The position numbers were made by a program, and so were the translations under genes. This document shows, piece after piece, positions 9,957-18,560 of a DNA stretch of 64,000 nt. A model generated the notes under the pieces. It saw nothing but the letters and a program-made list of their open reading frames with translations, did no database searches and had not been told where the DNA came from. Source of the DNA: Cellvibrio zantedeschiae (lineage in GTDB: Bacteria; Pseudomonadota; Gammaproteobacteria; Pseudomonadales; Cellvibrionaceae); the NCBI RefSeq assembly GCF_014652535.1, contig NZ_BMYZ01000001.1, forward strand, positions 620,001 through 684,000, in the 5' to 3' direction. Numbering within the stretch: the stretch's first letter is position 1; each line of letters begins with the position of its first letter.

Positions 9957-11237
9957 CTATTCAGTAATTCGAATCGTATCCACTTGGCAAATTGTTGTGG
10001 CAACTGAACCACCTAAATAATTCAACTGCAATCCAACTTTGCTAACGCGTTTCGCATCATAGCCACTTTCAAATACGGTGCCGAAATCAGCAAATACACT
10101 GTACCAAGTATCTGCCTTCAGCGACGTTGCGTAGTTAGCGTCTGTTGTTGCTGTGGTTCCATTAACATCGGTGGAAACCATTTGGAATGAAAAGTTCATC
10201 GAGGTATTTTTCCAACAAATAATTTGGAAGCTCGCTTGCTTCTTCGTAATGTCGATGGACTTATCCAATGTTGTGTCAAAACGCACCACGTTGTTAGCGC
10301 TTTGCCAAATAATGTTTAAGGTTGTACCAAAACCGTAGGCAGTTGTTGCGGTGGTACTTGCGTTGCCTGACACATTGGTGACTTTCCATTCAGGGATGGT
10401 TTTGTTGTTGAAGTCTTCCTTAAAAATCACTTTTGGTCCAGCTACTACGGGGCCGCCTTTGGCGAGTTGCACGTTATCTAACTGTATGTGCAAATTCGCG
10501 TTGTTCCCTACCGGCACCAGTACCAGGCTGTTATTAACTTTGGTGAGGTCCAGTCCTGTTGCGATGAAATCACTCATGGGGATGTTTATATGAGTCCAGG
10601 TGTCCAATGTTGGGATGACGATCTTGGCTTCATGTGAAGAGCAGGGCCACAAACAATCCATGCGAACGGAAAACACAACACCACCGGCTTGTGCATCATA
10701 AGCATCACCGGCATTCAACACGCGTACATCAAATTGCAAAGAGCCGGTTTGGAATTGGGTTTCATCCTGCGAAGCGGGGCTAATGTCCGGATGCCCGATC
10801 ATGAATTGGCCTTTGCGATCATTGTCGGTGAAGCTCACATCCAACACTTTATTGTGGGTGCTGTTGCTATCCTGAATTGACCATTGAACTTGTTGTCCAG
10901 ATTTGGATTCCGTGTACTCGGTATAGCTGGGTATATATTGTGCCGCCCAGATAACTCCGTAGTTTGTATTCAAGCATTCTGAAAAAATGGTTCCGCCGGT
11001 GTTATTGCAAGGATTAACACTGGATGCGGAGCTGGAGCTACTACTAGACGAACTGCTACTGGAAGAACTGCTAGAGCTTGATGATGAACTTGAACTGCTG
11101 CTCGGCGCGCTACTGCTGACAGAACTGCTTTCGGTAGTGACTGGTGGTGTGCTTGGGCTCTTGCCGCCGCCCCCACCGCCACCACAGGCTGTTAAAAGAG
11201 CAAATAGACCGCTTAATAAAATAAGATGTTTGAACAT
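9957..11237 (-). CDS. Poly-serine-linker lipoprotein with two beta-sandwich domains, possible carbohydrate binder
   Basis: A 426-residue protein with a lipoprotein signal (lipobox LTAC near residue 18), a glycine run, then about 40 residues that are almost all serine, as in linkers of Cellvibrio and Saccharophagus polysaccharide enzymes. Two beta-rich regions follow: about 85-270, with a MDCLWPC motif recalling the C-terminal domain of ExoP-type glucosidases, and about 275-426, which looks like a galactose-binding/CBM-like sandwich. I see no catalytic signature. Its place in an arabinose/xylan locus suggests a surface or periplasmic glycan-binding protein, which is inference. The start has AAGGAA upstream. 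Confidence 0.75.
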   Translation of the reverse strand: MFKHLILLSGLFALLTACGGGGGGGKSPSTPPVTTESSSVSSSAPSSSSSSSSSSSSSSSSSSSSSSSSSASSVNPCNNTGGTIFSECLNTNYGVIWAAQYIPSYTEYTESKSGQQVQWSIQDSNSTHNKVLDVSFTDNDRKGQFMIGHPDISPASQDETQFQTGSLQFDVRVLNAGDAYDAQAGGVVFSVRMDCLWPCSSHEAKIVIPTLDTWTHINIPMSDFIATGLDLTKVNNSLVLVPVGNNANLHIQLDNVQLAKGGPVVAGPKVIFKEDFNNKTIPEWKVTNVSGNASTTATTAYGFGTTLNIIWQSANNVVRFDTTLDKSIDITKKQASFQIICWKNTSMNFSFQMVSTDVNGTTATTDANYATSLKADTWYSVFADFGTVFESGYDAKRVSKVGLQLNYLGGSVATTICQVDTIRITE

Positions 11238-11390
11238 GTGCTTTCCTTTGTCTGTTTAAGTAATGCTCCAGGTATCCGTATTGTAATTGTTAGATTTGAA
11301 CGACAGGTTATTACGGAGGAGGCGGGCGGATTTTAACCAGATTGGCAAATGATTGCAGCAGAAAAATGGGGTGGTTTACGTGGAATTGTG

Positions 11391-11430
11391 CCCATAAAAA
11401 AAGCGATCAGATGATCGCTTTTTTTATGGG
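11391..11430 (-). terminator. Terminator of the sugar permease gene
   Basis: A long perfect inverted repeat (CCCATAAAAAAAGCGATCA with its complement across a 2-base centre). Read leftward it places a T-rich arm directly after the permease stop codon. Confidence 0.75.
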
Positions 11431-11443
11431 GCATTTTTAAAAC

Positions 11444-12856
11444 TTAGTGCGCGCTTAACACACCTTCTTCAATCGCATGGGTTGGTGCTTTCTTGGCTGC
11501 AAATGCGAACCACAATACATAGAGGTAGCAAACCAGCGGTACTACGAAGGCGATGGAGCGAGCGCCTACCGGGAAGTGCGCCAACAACATATCCACTGCA
11601 AAGCCGTAGGCTACGGAGATAAAGCCACCGCCGCAGATCGCCATACACATCAGACCCGAAGTTGCAGATGCTGGCGCAGTAGAGCGCTCCAAGGTCAAAG
11701 TGAAGATAGTGGGGAACATGATGGAGTTAAACAAGCCAATGAAGATTGCTGCAATAGCCGGCAAGAAGCCCATGGTGATTGGAGCATCGTAACCGTGGAA
11801 CGTGAAGGTGCCGCCCAGTGGAGTTGCTGGCAAGTTATAGGTGCAGATTACGAAGGTACACAAAGCTGTTGCGCCAAAGGCTACGAATGCCAGCATATTG
11901 GTAGCGCTCAGGTAGCGTAATAAAGCTGAACCAGCAAAGCGGCCAACCATGGCTAACAACATGAAATAAGGTGCTACATAGCCAGCGGTTTGCGCCGGTA
12001 CGTTAAGAATTTCTTTTTGTTCCAGGAAGAAAATCATGCCTGAAATTACGCAAACTTCTGCACCAACGTACAGGAAAATGCCCAAGGCACCCAGGTTGGC
12101 CCATTTGGATTTCAATGCGGAGAATGGTGACTCTGTGTGAGCGGCCATTTTAGGCGCGTGTATAGCAATGGTATTGCGCACCAGGAATACAGCAATAGTG
12201 AATACCGCGAGTACAACAGCAATCAGGAAATAAACGTTGGTTACGAATGACAAACCGGTATCTAGCAAGTCTTGCGTTACAACAACATCTTTATGGAACA
12301 AAGGACCATCAAGCAAATATTTAGCGCCGAACCATCCACCCACAAAAGCACCCAATGAGTTGAATGATTGTGAAAGGTTCAAGCGGAAGGCTGCACCTTT
12401 TTGATCGCCCATAGAAGCAATCAGCGGGTTAGCGGCTACTTGCAAGAGAGTGATACCCGATGCTGCCACAAACAAACCGAGCAATACGGTGACGAAGCTG
12501 TGTGAGAAGGTGGTTGCCCAGGCAATCAGGCAGCCAGCGATAATGCCGATCAAACCTAAAATAATTGATTTGGTGTAACCCTTTTTCGCCAGATAAGCGG
12601 CTGACGGAATCGACATAATGCCGTAAGCAATAAAGAACGCGAATTGGTTGAGCTGTGCCTCCGCGTCAGTAAGGGTGTAAATCACCTTCATACTTTTGAC
12701 GAGTGGGTCGATCAGGTTGGTTACAAACGCCCAGATAAAAAATAGTGCGGTGATGTAAACAATCGACAGAATTAAGCTGCCGCCTTTAGGTGAAGAATTA
12801 GACATGTTGTTATCCATTGATTGATCGATAGTGAGGTCTTGTTTATTAGCGGACAT
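11444..12856 (-). CDS. FucP-family MFS sugar:H+ symporter, probable L-arabinose permease
   Basis: A 470-residue, 12-helix major-facilitator protein of the fucose/glucose-galactose permease type. N-terminal helix LFFIWAFVTNLIDPLV, the NQFAFFIAYGIMSIPSA helix and the LLQVAANPLIASMG segment are characteristic of FucP/GluP homologues. A start at ATG 12856 has GGGGG 7 nt upstream. It lies inside the arabinose locus, divergent from the GH127/146 gene, so L-arabinose is the likely substrate; FucP-like permeases for arabinose are known in other gammaproteobacteria. Fucose or another deoxy-sugar remains possible. Confidence 0.88.
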   Translation of the reverse strand: MSANKQDLTIDQSMDNNMSNSSPKGGSLILSIVYITALFFIWAFVTNLIDPLVKSMKVIYTLTDAEAQLNQFAFFIAYGIMSIPSAAYLAKKGYTKSIILGLIGIIAGCLIAWATTFSHSFVTVLLGLFVAASGITLLQVAANPLIASMGDQKGAAFRLNLSQSFNSLGAFVGGWFGAKYLLDGPLFHKDVVVTQDLLDTGLSFVTNVYFLIAVVLAVFTIAVFLVRNTIAIHAPKMAAHTESPFSALKSKWANLGALGIFLYVGAEVCVISGMIFFLEQKEILNVPAQTAGYVAPYFMLLAMVGRFAGSALLRYLSATNMLAFVAFGATALCTFVICTYNLPATPLGGTFTFHGYDAPITMGFLPAIAAIFIGLFNSIMFPTIFTLTLERSTAPASATSGLMCMAICGGGFISVAYGFAVDMLLAHFPVGARSIAFVVPLVCYLYVLWFAFAAKKAPTHAIEEGVLSAH

Positions 12857-13158
12857 TATATCCCCCGAATTATTGATTTTATTGTCTATGTGGCGAGCAC
12901 CGCAATCGGTTGGGGTGCAAATCTTTGTTAGCGGAACTCACAGACCCTTTAAGGGGAAGATAGTTCTCAAATGCTATAAAAAACGTCCTATTATACTATT
13001 AATATCCGTCTCTGTTGAATGGAAATTTGCGCAAAAGCTCAATCACTCCTCGTAGATTTACGTAAATCCTTGTTAATTTACGGCAGAAGCCGCTTTTACC
13101 ATCACTATCTAAAATTTGGCTGGCATTTCATGAAAATACTGTTTATTATAATACAAAT

Positions 13159-13288
13159 ACGTTGGCATCCCTATTTGGTGGGGTGTGCAAATTGATTGGT
13201 TTTAATGTTGTCGTTGGAGTGTGTGTAGCAGCCATCTGTTGCTCACACCATTTTTTACCGTTACAGGGCAACCTGTAACGGTTTTTTT
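13159..13288 (+). ncRNA. Candidate small RNA or attenuated leader before GH127 gene
   Basis: From a predicted start near 13159, downstream of TATAAT 13147-13152, to the terminator at 13288 there is no credible ORF. Two hairpins close the transcript: GTGTG-T-AGCA with TGCT-CACAC (13221-13248) followed by a T-run, then CCGTTACAGG / CCTGTAACGG with a GCAA tetraloop (13258-13281) followed by seven T. It could be a free-standing RNA of about 130 nt or a leader whose termination limits GH127 transcription. There is no good -35, so the promoter would need help. No match to a known RNA family was recognised. Confidence 0.35.
13258..13288 (+). terminator. Strong intrinsic terminator upstream of GH127 gene
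   Basis: A perfect 10-bp stem CCGTTACAGG / CCTGTAACGG with a GNRA-type GCAA loop and seven T. It lies about 100 bp before the GH127 start codon. Confidence 0.85.
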
Positions 13289-13389
13289 ATGGGCGCAGGT
13301 TGGTCGCACATAATGAATAACGGTGAGCCTAAGGCTTGTTTGTTTTTGGCTAGGCAAATATGTGAGTTAAATTTATTCCAGGGGTACCT

Positions 13390-15747
13390 ATGAAAAAAAT
13401 AATCTTGTTTGCTTCCTGTGTATTGGCAATGCAAAGCCCAATATCTTCTGCAGCCGAATTATTCCCGCTGAACGATGTTCGCCTTAACGCAAGTCCCTTT
13501 CTGGACGCACAAAATACCGATCTCCATTATTTGATGGCACTTGAGCCGGATAAATTGCTCGCGCCTTTTTTGCGTGAAGCAGGTTTACCACTAAAGCAGG
13601 AAAGCTACGGCAATTGGGAGTCGTCAGGCTTGGATGGACACGTGGGCGGGCATTACCTCACTGCGCTTGCGCTTATGTATGCATCAACGGGCGACGCTGA
13701 AATCTTGCGCCGTTTGAATTATTTTGTTGCAGAGCTCAAGCGTGCACAGGATAACAATGGCGATGGTTACATAGGCGGCATTCCGGGTGGAAAAGATGCC
13801 TTCAATCAAATTGCCCAAGGCAAAATGCAGGCAGATAACTTTTCGGTAAACGGAAAGTGGGTGCCTTGGTACAACCTCCACAAAACCTTTGCGGGTTTGC
13901 GTGATGCTTATAAATACGCGGGCAACCAGGACGCGAAGCACATGTTAATTCGCTTGTCCGATTGGGCATTGACGCTGACCAATCATTTATCCGATGAACA
14001 AATGCAAGCCATGATGCGCAGCGAACACGGCGGCATGAACGAAGTTTTTGCGGATGTGTATGCGATCACGGGCGACCAAAAATATCTCAAGCTTGCCGAG
14101 CGTTTTTCGCATCAGGCTATTTTAAATCCGCTCAAACAAGATCAAGACAAGTTGACCGGCTTGCATGCGAATACACAAATTCCCAAAGTGATTGGCTTTA
14201 AACGCATTGGCGATTTAACTGGCAAAAAAGATTGGCAAGAAGCTGCACAGTTTTTTTGGCAAACCGTTCACGATCACCGCACAGTCGCGATTGGTGGCAA
14301 CAGCGTGAAAGAACATTTTCACGATGACAAAGATTTCTCCAGCATGATTAGCGAAGTGGAAGGGCCGGAAACCTGCAACACCTACAACATGCTCAAACTC
14401 ACCGAAATGCTGTTTTTAACCGATAGTAAAGTAAGCTACGCCGACTATTACGAACGCGCCCTCTACAACCATATTTTAGGCTCGCAACGCCCGGATACAG
14501 GTGGCTTTGTTTATTTCACCCCCATGCGCCCGAACCACTATCGTGTTTATTCACAAGTGGATAAGGCTATGTGGTGTTGTGTGGGTTCAGGAATTGAAAG
14601 CCACGCAAAATACGGTGAGTTTATTTATGCGCACGATGGTGATTCCTTGTACGTAAATTTATTTATCCCTTCTACATTAAACTGGCGTGAGAAAAATGTT
14701 CAGTTAGTTCAAAACACCATTTTCCCCGACGAAGAAAGCTCTCATATCACCATTAAGAGCAATAAAAAATTCACGCTGAAAATTCGTTACCCCCAATGGG
14801 TCGGCAAAGATGAATTGAAAATCACCATCAACAAAAAACCTGTTGCGATTTCTGCACAACCGGGCGAATACGTCAGCTTGAATCGCAGCTGGCGTAAAGG
14901 TGACAAGATTGACGTAACTCTGCCGATGAAAACGCAATTGGAACAAATGCCAGATCAATCCAATTACTACGCACTATTACATGGCCCCATTGTGCTGGCT
15001 GCAAAAACAAATCCGTTCCCCAATGAAAAAGTGAGTTTCATCGCGGATGATTCGCGCATGGGCCATATAGCCCAAGGGCAGTTGTGCCCATTGGAAGCTG
15101 CCCCTTTGTTTGTCAGCGATTCAACCGATTTCATGGCCAAGATAAAACCAGTTGCGGGTAAATCTTTAACCTTTACCGCGCCCGATGTGGTCAAGGGCCC
15201 CAATTCAGCATCTTTGGAATTTGTTCCTTTCTTCCGTTTGCACGATTCCCGTTACAGCCTCTATTTGCCCTATTCAACACCGGAGAATCTAGTGAGTTTG
15301 CAAGCGGAAACAGCGCGCAAAGAAGCAGAGCGCATAGCCCTGGATGCGATTACGGTTGACCAGGTAGCGCCGGGTGAGCAGCAGCCGGAGTCTGATCATT
15401 TCTTTAAAGCTGATCGAACAGATACGGGTATCTCCAACGGCATGCGCTGGCGCAATACCAAGGCCTGGATGAGCTACGAATTGACTGACAAAAAGCTTGA
15501 GGCAAAAACCTTGCGTTTGAGCTTTTCCAAAGCGGATGCTGGCAATGAGTTTGATGTATTCATTAACGACAAGTTGATAAAAACCATCAAATTAGCAGCC
15601 GATGCTACCCAAGATATATATACCCGTGACTGCGCCATTCCCGAGAGTTTGGTACGAGCATCCAAGGGCAAACTGATTGTTAAGTTTGTGGCCCGTGAGG
15701 GCTCCAAAGCGGGCAGTATTTACGGCTTACGCCTATTGAAAAAATAG
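13390..15747 (+). CDS. Secreted GH127/GH146-type beta-L-arabinofuranosidase
   Basis: A 785-residue enzyme with a Sec signal (about 1-21). The DUF1680 catalytic domain carries the zinc-thiolate site known from HypBA1: Glu327 and Cys329 (GPETCNTYN) and Cys396-Cys397 (MWCCVGSG); Glu308 (SVKEHF) aligns with the acid/base. Beta-rich C-terminal regions follow, with the PFFRLHDSRYSLY stretch typical of longer DUF4986-bearing members. The family removes beta-L-arabinofuranosyl groups from arabino-oligosaccharides or plant glycoproteins. Size and C-terminal domains favour the GH146-like group, but I cannot separate GH127 from GH146 by eye. The released L-arabinose would feed araBDA next door. Confidence 0.9.
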   Translation: MKKIILFASCVLAMQSPISSAAELFPLNDVRLNASPFLDAQNTDLHYLMALEPDKLLAPFLREAGLPLKQESYGNWESSGLDGHVGGHYLTALALMYASTGDAEILRRLNYFVAELKRAQDNNGDGYIGGIPGGKDAFNQIAQGKMQADNFSVNGKWVPWYNLHKTFAGLRDAYKYAGNQDAKHMLIRLSDWALTLTNHLSDEQMQAMMRSEHGGMNEVFADVYAITGDQKYLKLAERFSHQAILNPLKQDQDKLTGLHANTQIPKVIGFKRIGDLTGKKDWQEAAQFFWQTVHDHRTVAIGGNSVKEHFHDDKDFSSMISEVEGPETCNTYNMLKLTEMLFLTDSKVSYADYYERALYNHILGSQRPDTGGFVYFTPMRPNHYRVYSQVDKAMWCCVGSGIESHAKYGEFIYAHDGDSLYVNLFIPSTLNWREKNVQLVQNTIFPDEESSHITIKSNKKFTLKIRYPQWVGKDELKITINKKPVAISAQPGEYVSLNRSWRKGDKIDVTLPMKTQLEQMPDQSNYYALLHGPIVLAAKTNPFPNEKVSFIADDSRMGHIAQGQLCPLEAAPLFVSDSTDFMAKIKPVAGKSLTFTAPDVVKGPNSASLEFVPFFRLHDSRYSLYLPYSTPENLVSLQAETARKEAERIALDAITVDQVAPGEQQPESDHFFKADRTDTGISNGMRWRNTKAWMSYELTDKKLEAKTLRLSFSKADAGNEFDVFINDKLIKTIKLAADATQDIYTRDCAIPESLVRASKGKLIVKFVAREGSKAGSIYGLRLLKK

Positions 15748-16233
15748 CAAAATTAATAAAACAATCGTTGAAGACATAGCTGCAGCGGGGCTATGTCTTT
15801 GATTTATATGATTTAAATGACTGTAAGCTTTGGTTTACTTGTGTAAATTTATGTTTTATCGATGAGGCTAGTTGGTTACTTTCGCCTCACTGTGTAACCC
15901 AAAAATGTCACTTTTAGTCACAATGACTATTATATTTCCTGCATTGTCTTTCTTTTATTGAAACCAGCCTAAAGCTTCATTTACATTTGAATTGCGCTCC
16001 CCCTCAGGGCGCACCGTCGATTGCCTCTATTGGTTCATATCATGACGGGGAATGGATGCCATCTAACCCGATAAAAAATAATGAATGGGAAGATGGTTGC
16101 AATCGGCAAATCAACCTTAGCCGAAAAGTACACAAACACCTGCAAGGAGAATAAGCATTTCTATATTTTCTGTTTGGGTGGCGGTTTTGTGCATGGAGAT
16201 CGGTTAATCAATCCATGAAATGAGAGAAATAAT
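15748..16233. other. Intergenic region between GH127 and GH11 genes
   Basis: 486 bp without a credible gene. A hairpin, AAGACATAGC 15771-15780 with GCTATGTCTT 15790-15799, follows the GH127 stop and may be a weak terminator (poor T-run). Further on are repeated GTCA/TGAC boxes (about 15907-15930). I see no clear promoter with both hexamers and none of the operator motifs found elsewhere in the window. Confidence 0.4.
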
Positions 16234-17292
16234 ATGAAAAACACAATAAAAAAAGTGCTACCCCGAGTTAGTCAGGTTTTAGGTTTTGTTGCGGTATCAG
16301 CTGGTTTGTTAGGTCTTGGCCAAGCGGCAAGCGCTCAGACAATCAGTTCCAACTCAACCGGAACCAATAACGGTTTCTACTATTCCTTTTGGACAGATAA
16401 GCCGGGTTCGGCTTCGCTGACTTTAGGTTCTGGTGGAAACTATTCAACCACCTGGAGTAATACTGGCAACTTTACTGCCGGTAAGGGCTGGTCAACCGGT
16501 GGCCGCAAAGTGGTGAACTTCTCTGGTAACTTTAACGGTGGCAACAATGGGTATTTGGCCGTTTACGGTTGGACTAAAAACCCATTGATTGAGTATTACA
16601 TCGTTGAGAACTACGGTAGTTGGACTCCACCAGGCGGTACTTCATTGGGTACATTCACGTCTGACGGCGGTACCTACAATATTTATAAAATGCACCGCGA
16701 CAATGCTCCTTGTATTACCGGCAACAGCTGTAGCTTCGATCAATTCTGGAGTGTTCGTACGTCCAAGCGTTCAAGCGGTTCCGTTACTACTGGCAACCAC
16801 TTTGATGCGTGGAAAGCCAAGGGTATGAACATGGGTTCTACTTGGGACTACATGATCATGGAAACCGAAGGTTACCAAAGTAGCGGTAGCTCTAACATTA
16901 CTGTAAGCGAGGGCTCTAGTTCTGGCGGCGGTAGTTCAAGCTCGGCTTCTGGTGGAAGTAAAACCGTTGTTGTACGTGCGAAAGGTTCAGCGGGTGGAGA
17001 GAGCATTACGCTGAAAGTGAACGGCACTGCAGTTCAAACCTGGACGCTGTCTACAACTATGACCAACTACACCGCAACTACCAGTTTAAGTGGCGGTACT
17101 TTGGTTGAGTACACCAATGACTCTGGTAGCCGCGATGTGCAAGTGGATTACATCAGCGTTAACGGTTCTGTTCGTCAATCTGAAGCTCAAAGCTACAACA
17201 CCGGCGTTTACCAAAACGGCGCTTGTGGCGGCGGCAATGGTTTGAGCGAGTGGATGCACTGTAACGGCGCTATTGGTTACGGCAACATCTAG
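16234..17292 (+). CDS. Secreted GH11 endo-beta-1,4-xylanase with C-terminal CBM60
   Basis: A 352-residue xylanase. Signal peptide to about residue 34 (ends ASAQ). The GH11 jelly roll covers about 36-225, with nucleophile Glu120 (PLIEYYIVE) and acid/base Glu212 (ETEGYQSSG). A Gly/Ser linker (about 227-241) leads to a CBM60 domain (242-352), recognisable by [20 protein letters not shown] and the cysteine-containing [18 protein letters not shown] tail. CBM60 binds xylan and other glycans through calcium, and the GH11-CBM60 pairing is known in Cellvibrio. It hydrolyses internal xylan bonds outside the cell. The architecture looks complete. Confidence 0.96.
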   Translation: MKNTIKKVLPRVSQVLGFVAVSAGLLGLGQAASAQTISSNSTGTNNGFYYSFWTDKPGSASLTLGSGGNYSTTWSNTGNFTAGKGWSTGGRKVVNFSGNFNGGNNGYLAVYGWTKNPLIEYYIVENYGSWTPPGGTSLGTFTSDGGTYNIYKMHRDNAPCITGNSCSFDQFWSVRTSKRSSGSVTTGNHFDAWKAKGMNMGSTWDYMIMETEGYQSSGSSNITVSEGSSSGGGSSSSASGGSKTVVVRAKGSAGGESITLKVNGTAVQTWTLSTTMTNYTATTSLSGGTLVEYTNDSGSRDVQVDYISVNGSVRQSEAQSYNTGVYQNGACGGGNGLSEWMHCNGAIGYGNI

Positions 17293-17359
17293 CTGTTTGT
17301 TAAAAAGTGCCAACCCTCTATGGGTTGGCATTCAGACTCGCGAACAATAAGAGAAGCCT

Positions 17360-18304
17360 ATGTCCACTCCTCCTAAAATCGGTTCGATAAAACCGCTCGT
17401 TGCGGCTGCTTTTGCTGGCGCTTTGCTCGCATTTTCCGCACAGCTTTTTATCGCCGACGATTCAGACCAAACCCAGAAAATCCTCGTTATGGAAAACAGG
17501 ATACGCGCGCTGGAAGCCTTGCTAGACCAAAAAGATCAACAATTAAAAAATACTAACTGGCTATCGCTGCAAAGCCGCAGTACAACTAATTCCAATGGTG
17601 TAGCTGCAAAATTGGCTCGTACGGCGAATTCGGATTTGTCTTCGTCGCTCGATGAGAATGCGCAATACGGGACTGCAGTTGCCATAGATTCCGGCCAAAT
17701 GCTAAAAAATTTGGGGACTCGCTCTATAGATGATCCGCGTTCGTTTACCGAAAAGGTCAGTGATTTGCTCGCGCAAGACGCGTCACAAGAAAAAGTCGCG
17801 ATTGTGAGTAAAGGCATTTTTGATATGGCGAATGATCGCGAAAATTTGCCCGATTACGCCCTGCAATCGCTTTATACCAAGCAGTCCGACCCGGATGTAA
17901 AGCGGGTTATCGCACAAGTTTTGTCGCAACGCGGCAATAACGCGCTTATGGAAAATCATCTTTCCGATGCGCGCACGCAGTTAAAAAGCGACGACCCAAC
18001 GGCTCGCCAACATGCATTGCAAAATCTCGCCAAAACCCATTACGTGAATGCCGTTAGCGTGATTGCGCCTATGTTGCACGATGCGGATATCAACGTGCGC
18101 CTGGATGCACTCTTAGCCATGCGTGCCACGGGCAACCAATCACATCTTGCGCTGGTGGAAAAACTGGTAAATGATCCTGACCCTAATATCAGTTCGCTCG
18201 CCATAGATGTTGCCGGTCACTTACGTAACCTGAGTGATAGTGCAAGGACTACGCTGTCCAGTGCCGATATAGCGGCAGAGCTGCCGATAATTCCCCATCC
18301 TTGA
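17360..18304 (+). CDS. Membrane-anchored HEAT-repeat protein of unknown function
   Basis: A 314-residue protein. One hydrophobic segment (about 11-31) is followed by a short heptad-rich stretch (about 38-65) that could form a coiled coil, then a polar region. The C-terminal half holds several HEAT-like helical repeats, clearest in DPTARQHALQNLAKTHY, DINVRLDALLAMRATG and DPNISSLAIDVAGHL. No catalytic motif is visible. Such repeats make protein-protein scaffolds, and the anchor suggests a periplasm-facing adaptor. It starts 68 bp after the GH11 stop on the same strand, so co-transcription is possible. Function is not known to me. Confidence 0.75.
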   Translation: MSTPPKIGSIKPLVAAAFAGALLAFSAQLFIADDSDQTQKILVMENRIRALEALLDQKDQQLKNTNWLSLQSRSTTNSNGVAAKLARTANSDLSSSLDENAQYGTAVAIDSGQMLKNLGTRSIDDPRSFTEKVSDLLAQDASQEKVAIVSKGIFDMANDRENLPDYALQSLYTKQSDPDVKRVIAQVLSQRGNNALMENHLSDARTQLKSDDPTARQHALQNLAKTHYVNAVSVIAPMLHDADINVRLDALLAMRATGNQSHLALVEKLVNDPDPNISSLAIDVAGHLRNLSDSARTTLSSADIAAELPIIPHP

Positions 18305-18560
18305 TTGTTTTTCCCTGCTGTTTTTGGAGCGAGTGTTGCATCTCGCTCATTTTTCAATCGGTATTCACCTTCTTTACTGTTCGTCTGTGCTGTTCTTTCC
18401 TGGTTTTCCGATCTCTTGCTTTACAAATTCCAACACACGGGCACAGCCATTCTCTGGTTAGTTTTCTGTTATCTATGATATAAATATAATGATAATACAA
18501 ATAAATTGACCCTTGCCGCATGGTGAAGGGCTGGCCCATCCATAAATAGAGAGAACTTCC
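18305..18560 (+). promoter_or_regulatory. GH97 upstream region with shared operator-like motif
   Basis: The 256-bp gap contains TATAAT 18485-18490 and GATAAT 18491-18496 as -10 candidates. The 12-mer ATAATACAAATA is at 18492-18503, identical to the copy before the GH127 gene and similar to the araB site. A good -35 is not apparent, so the motif may be an activator or repressor site around a weak promoter. Confidence 0.5.

Larger units (their letters stand above)
12857..13389. promoter_or_regulatory. Divergent permease/GH127 control region
   Basis: A 533-bp gap. Leftward, a TATAAT (reverse strand of 12990-12995) could serve the permease, with a weak -35. Rightward, TATAAT 13147-13152 overlaps the motif ATAATACAAATA (13148-13159), identical over 12 bases to one before GH97. 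About 60 bp further come two successive terminator hairpins (13221-13288). A second weak promoter, TTGTTT, 17-bp spacer, TATGTG, lies just before the GH127 gene at about 13337-13365 and could drive it independently. Confidence 0.5.

Noticed and set aside
10987-11259. Rightward leucine/glutamate-rich frame opposite the poly-serine region
   Set aside because: It is the antisense of serine codons and mirrors that low complexity; no ribosome-binding site and no family resemblance.
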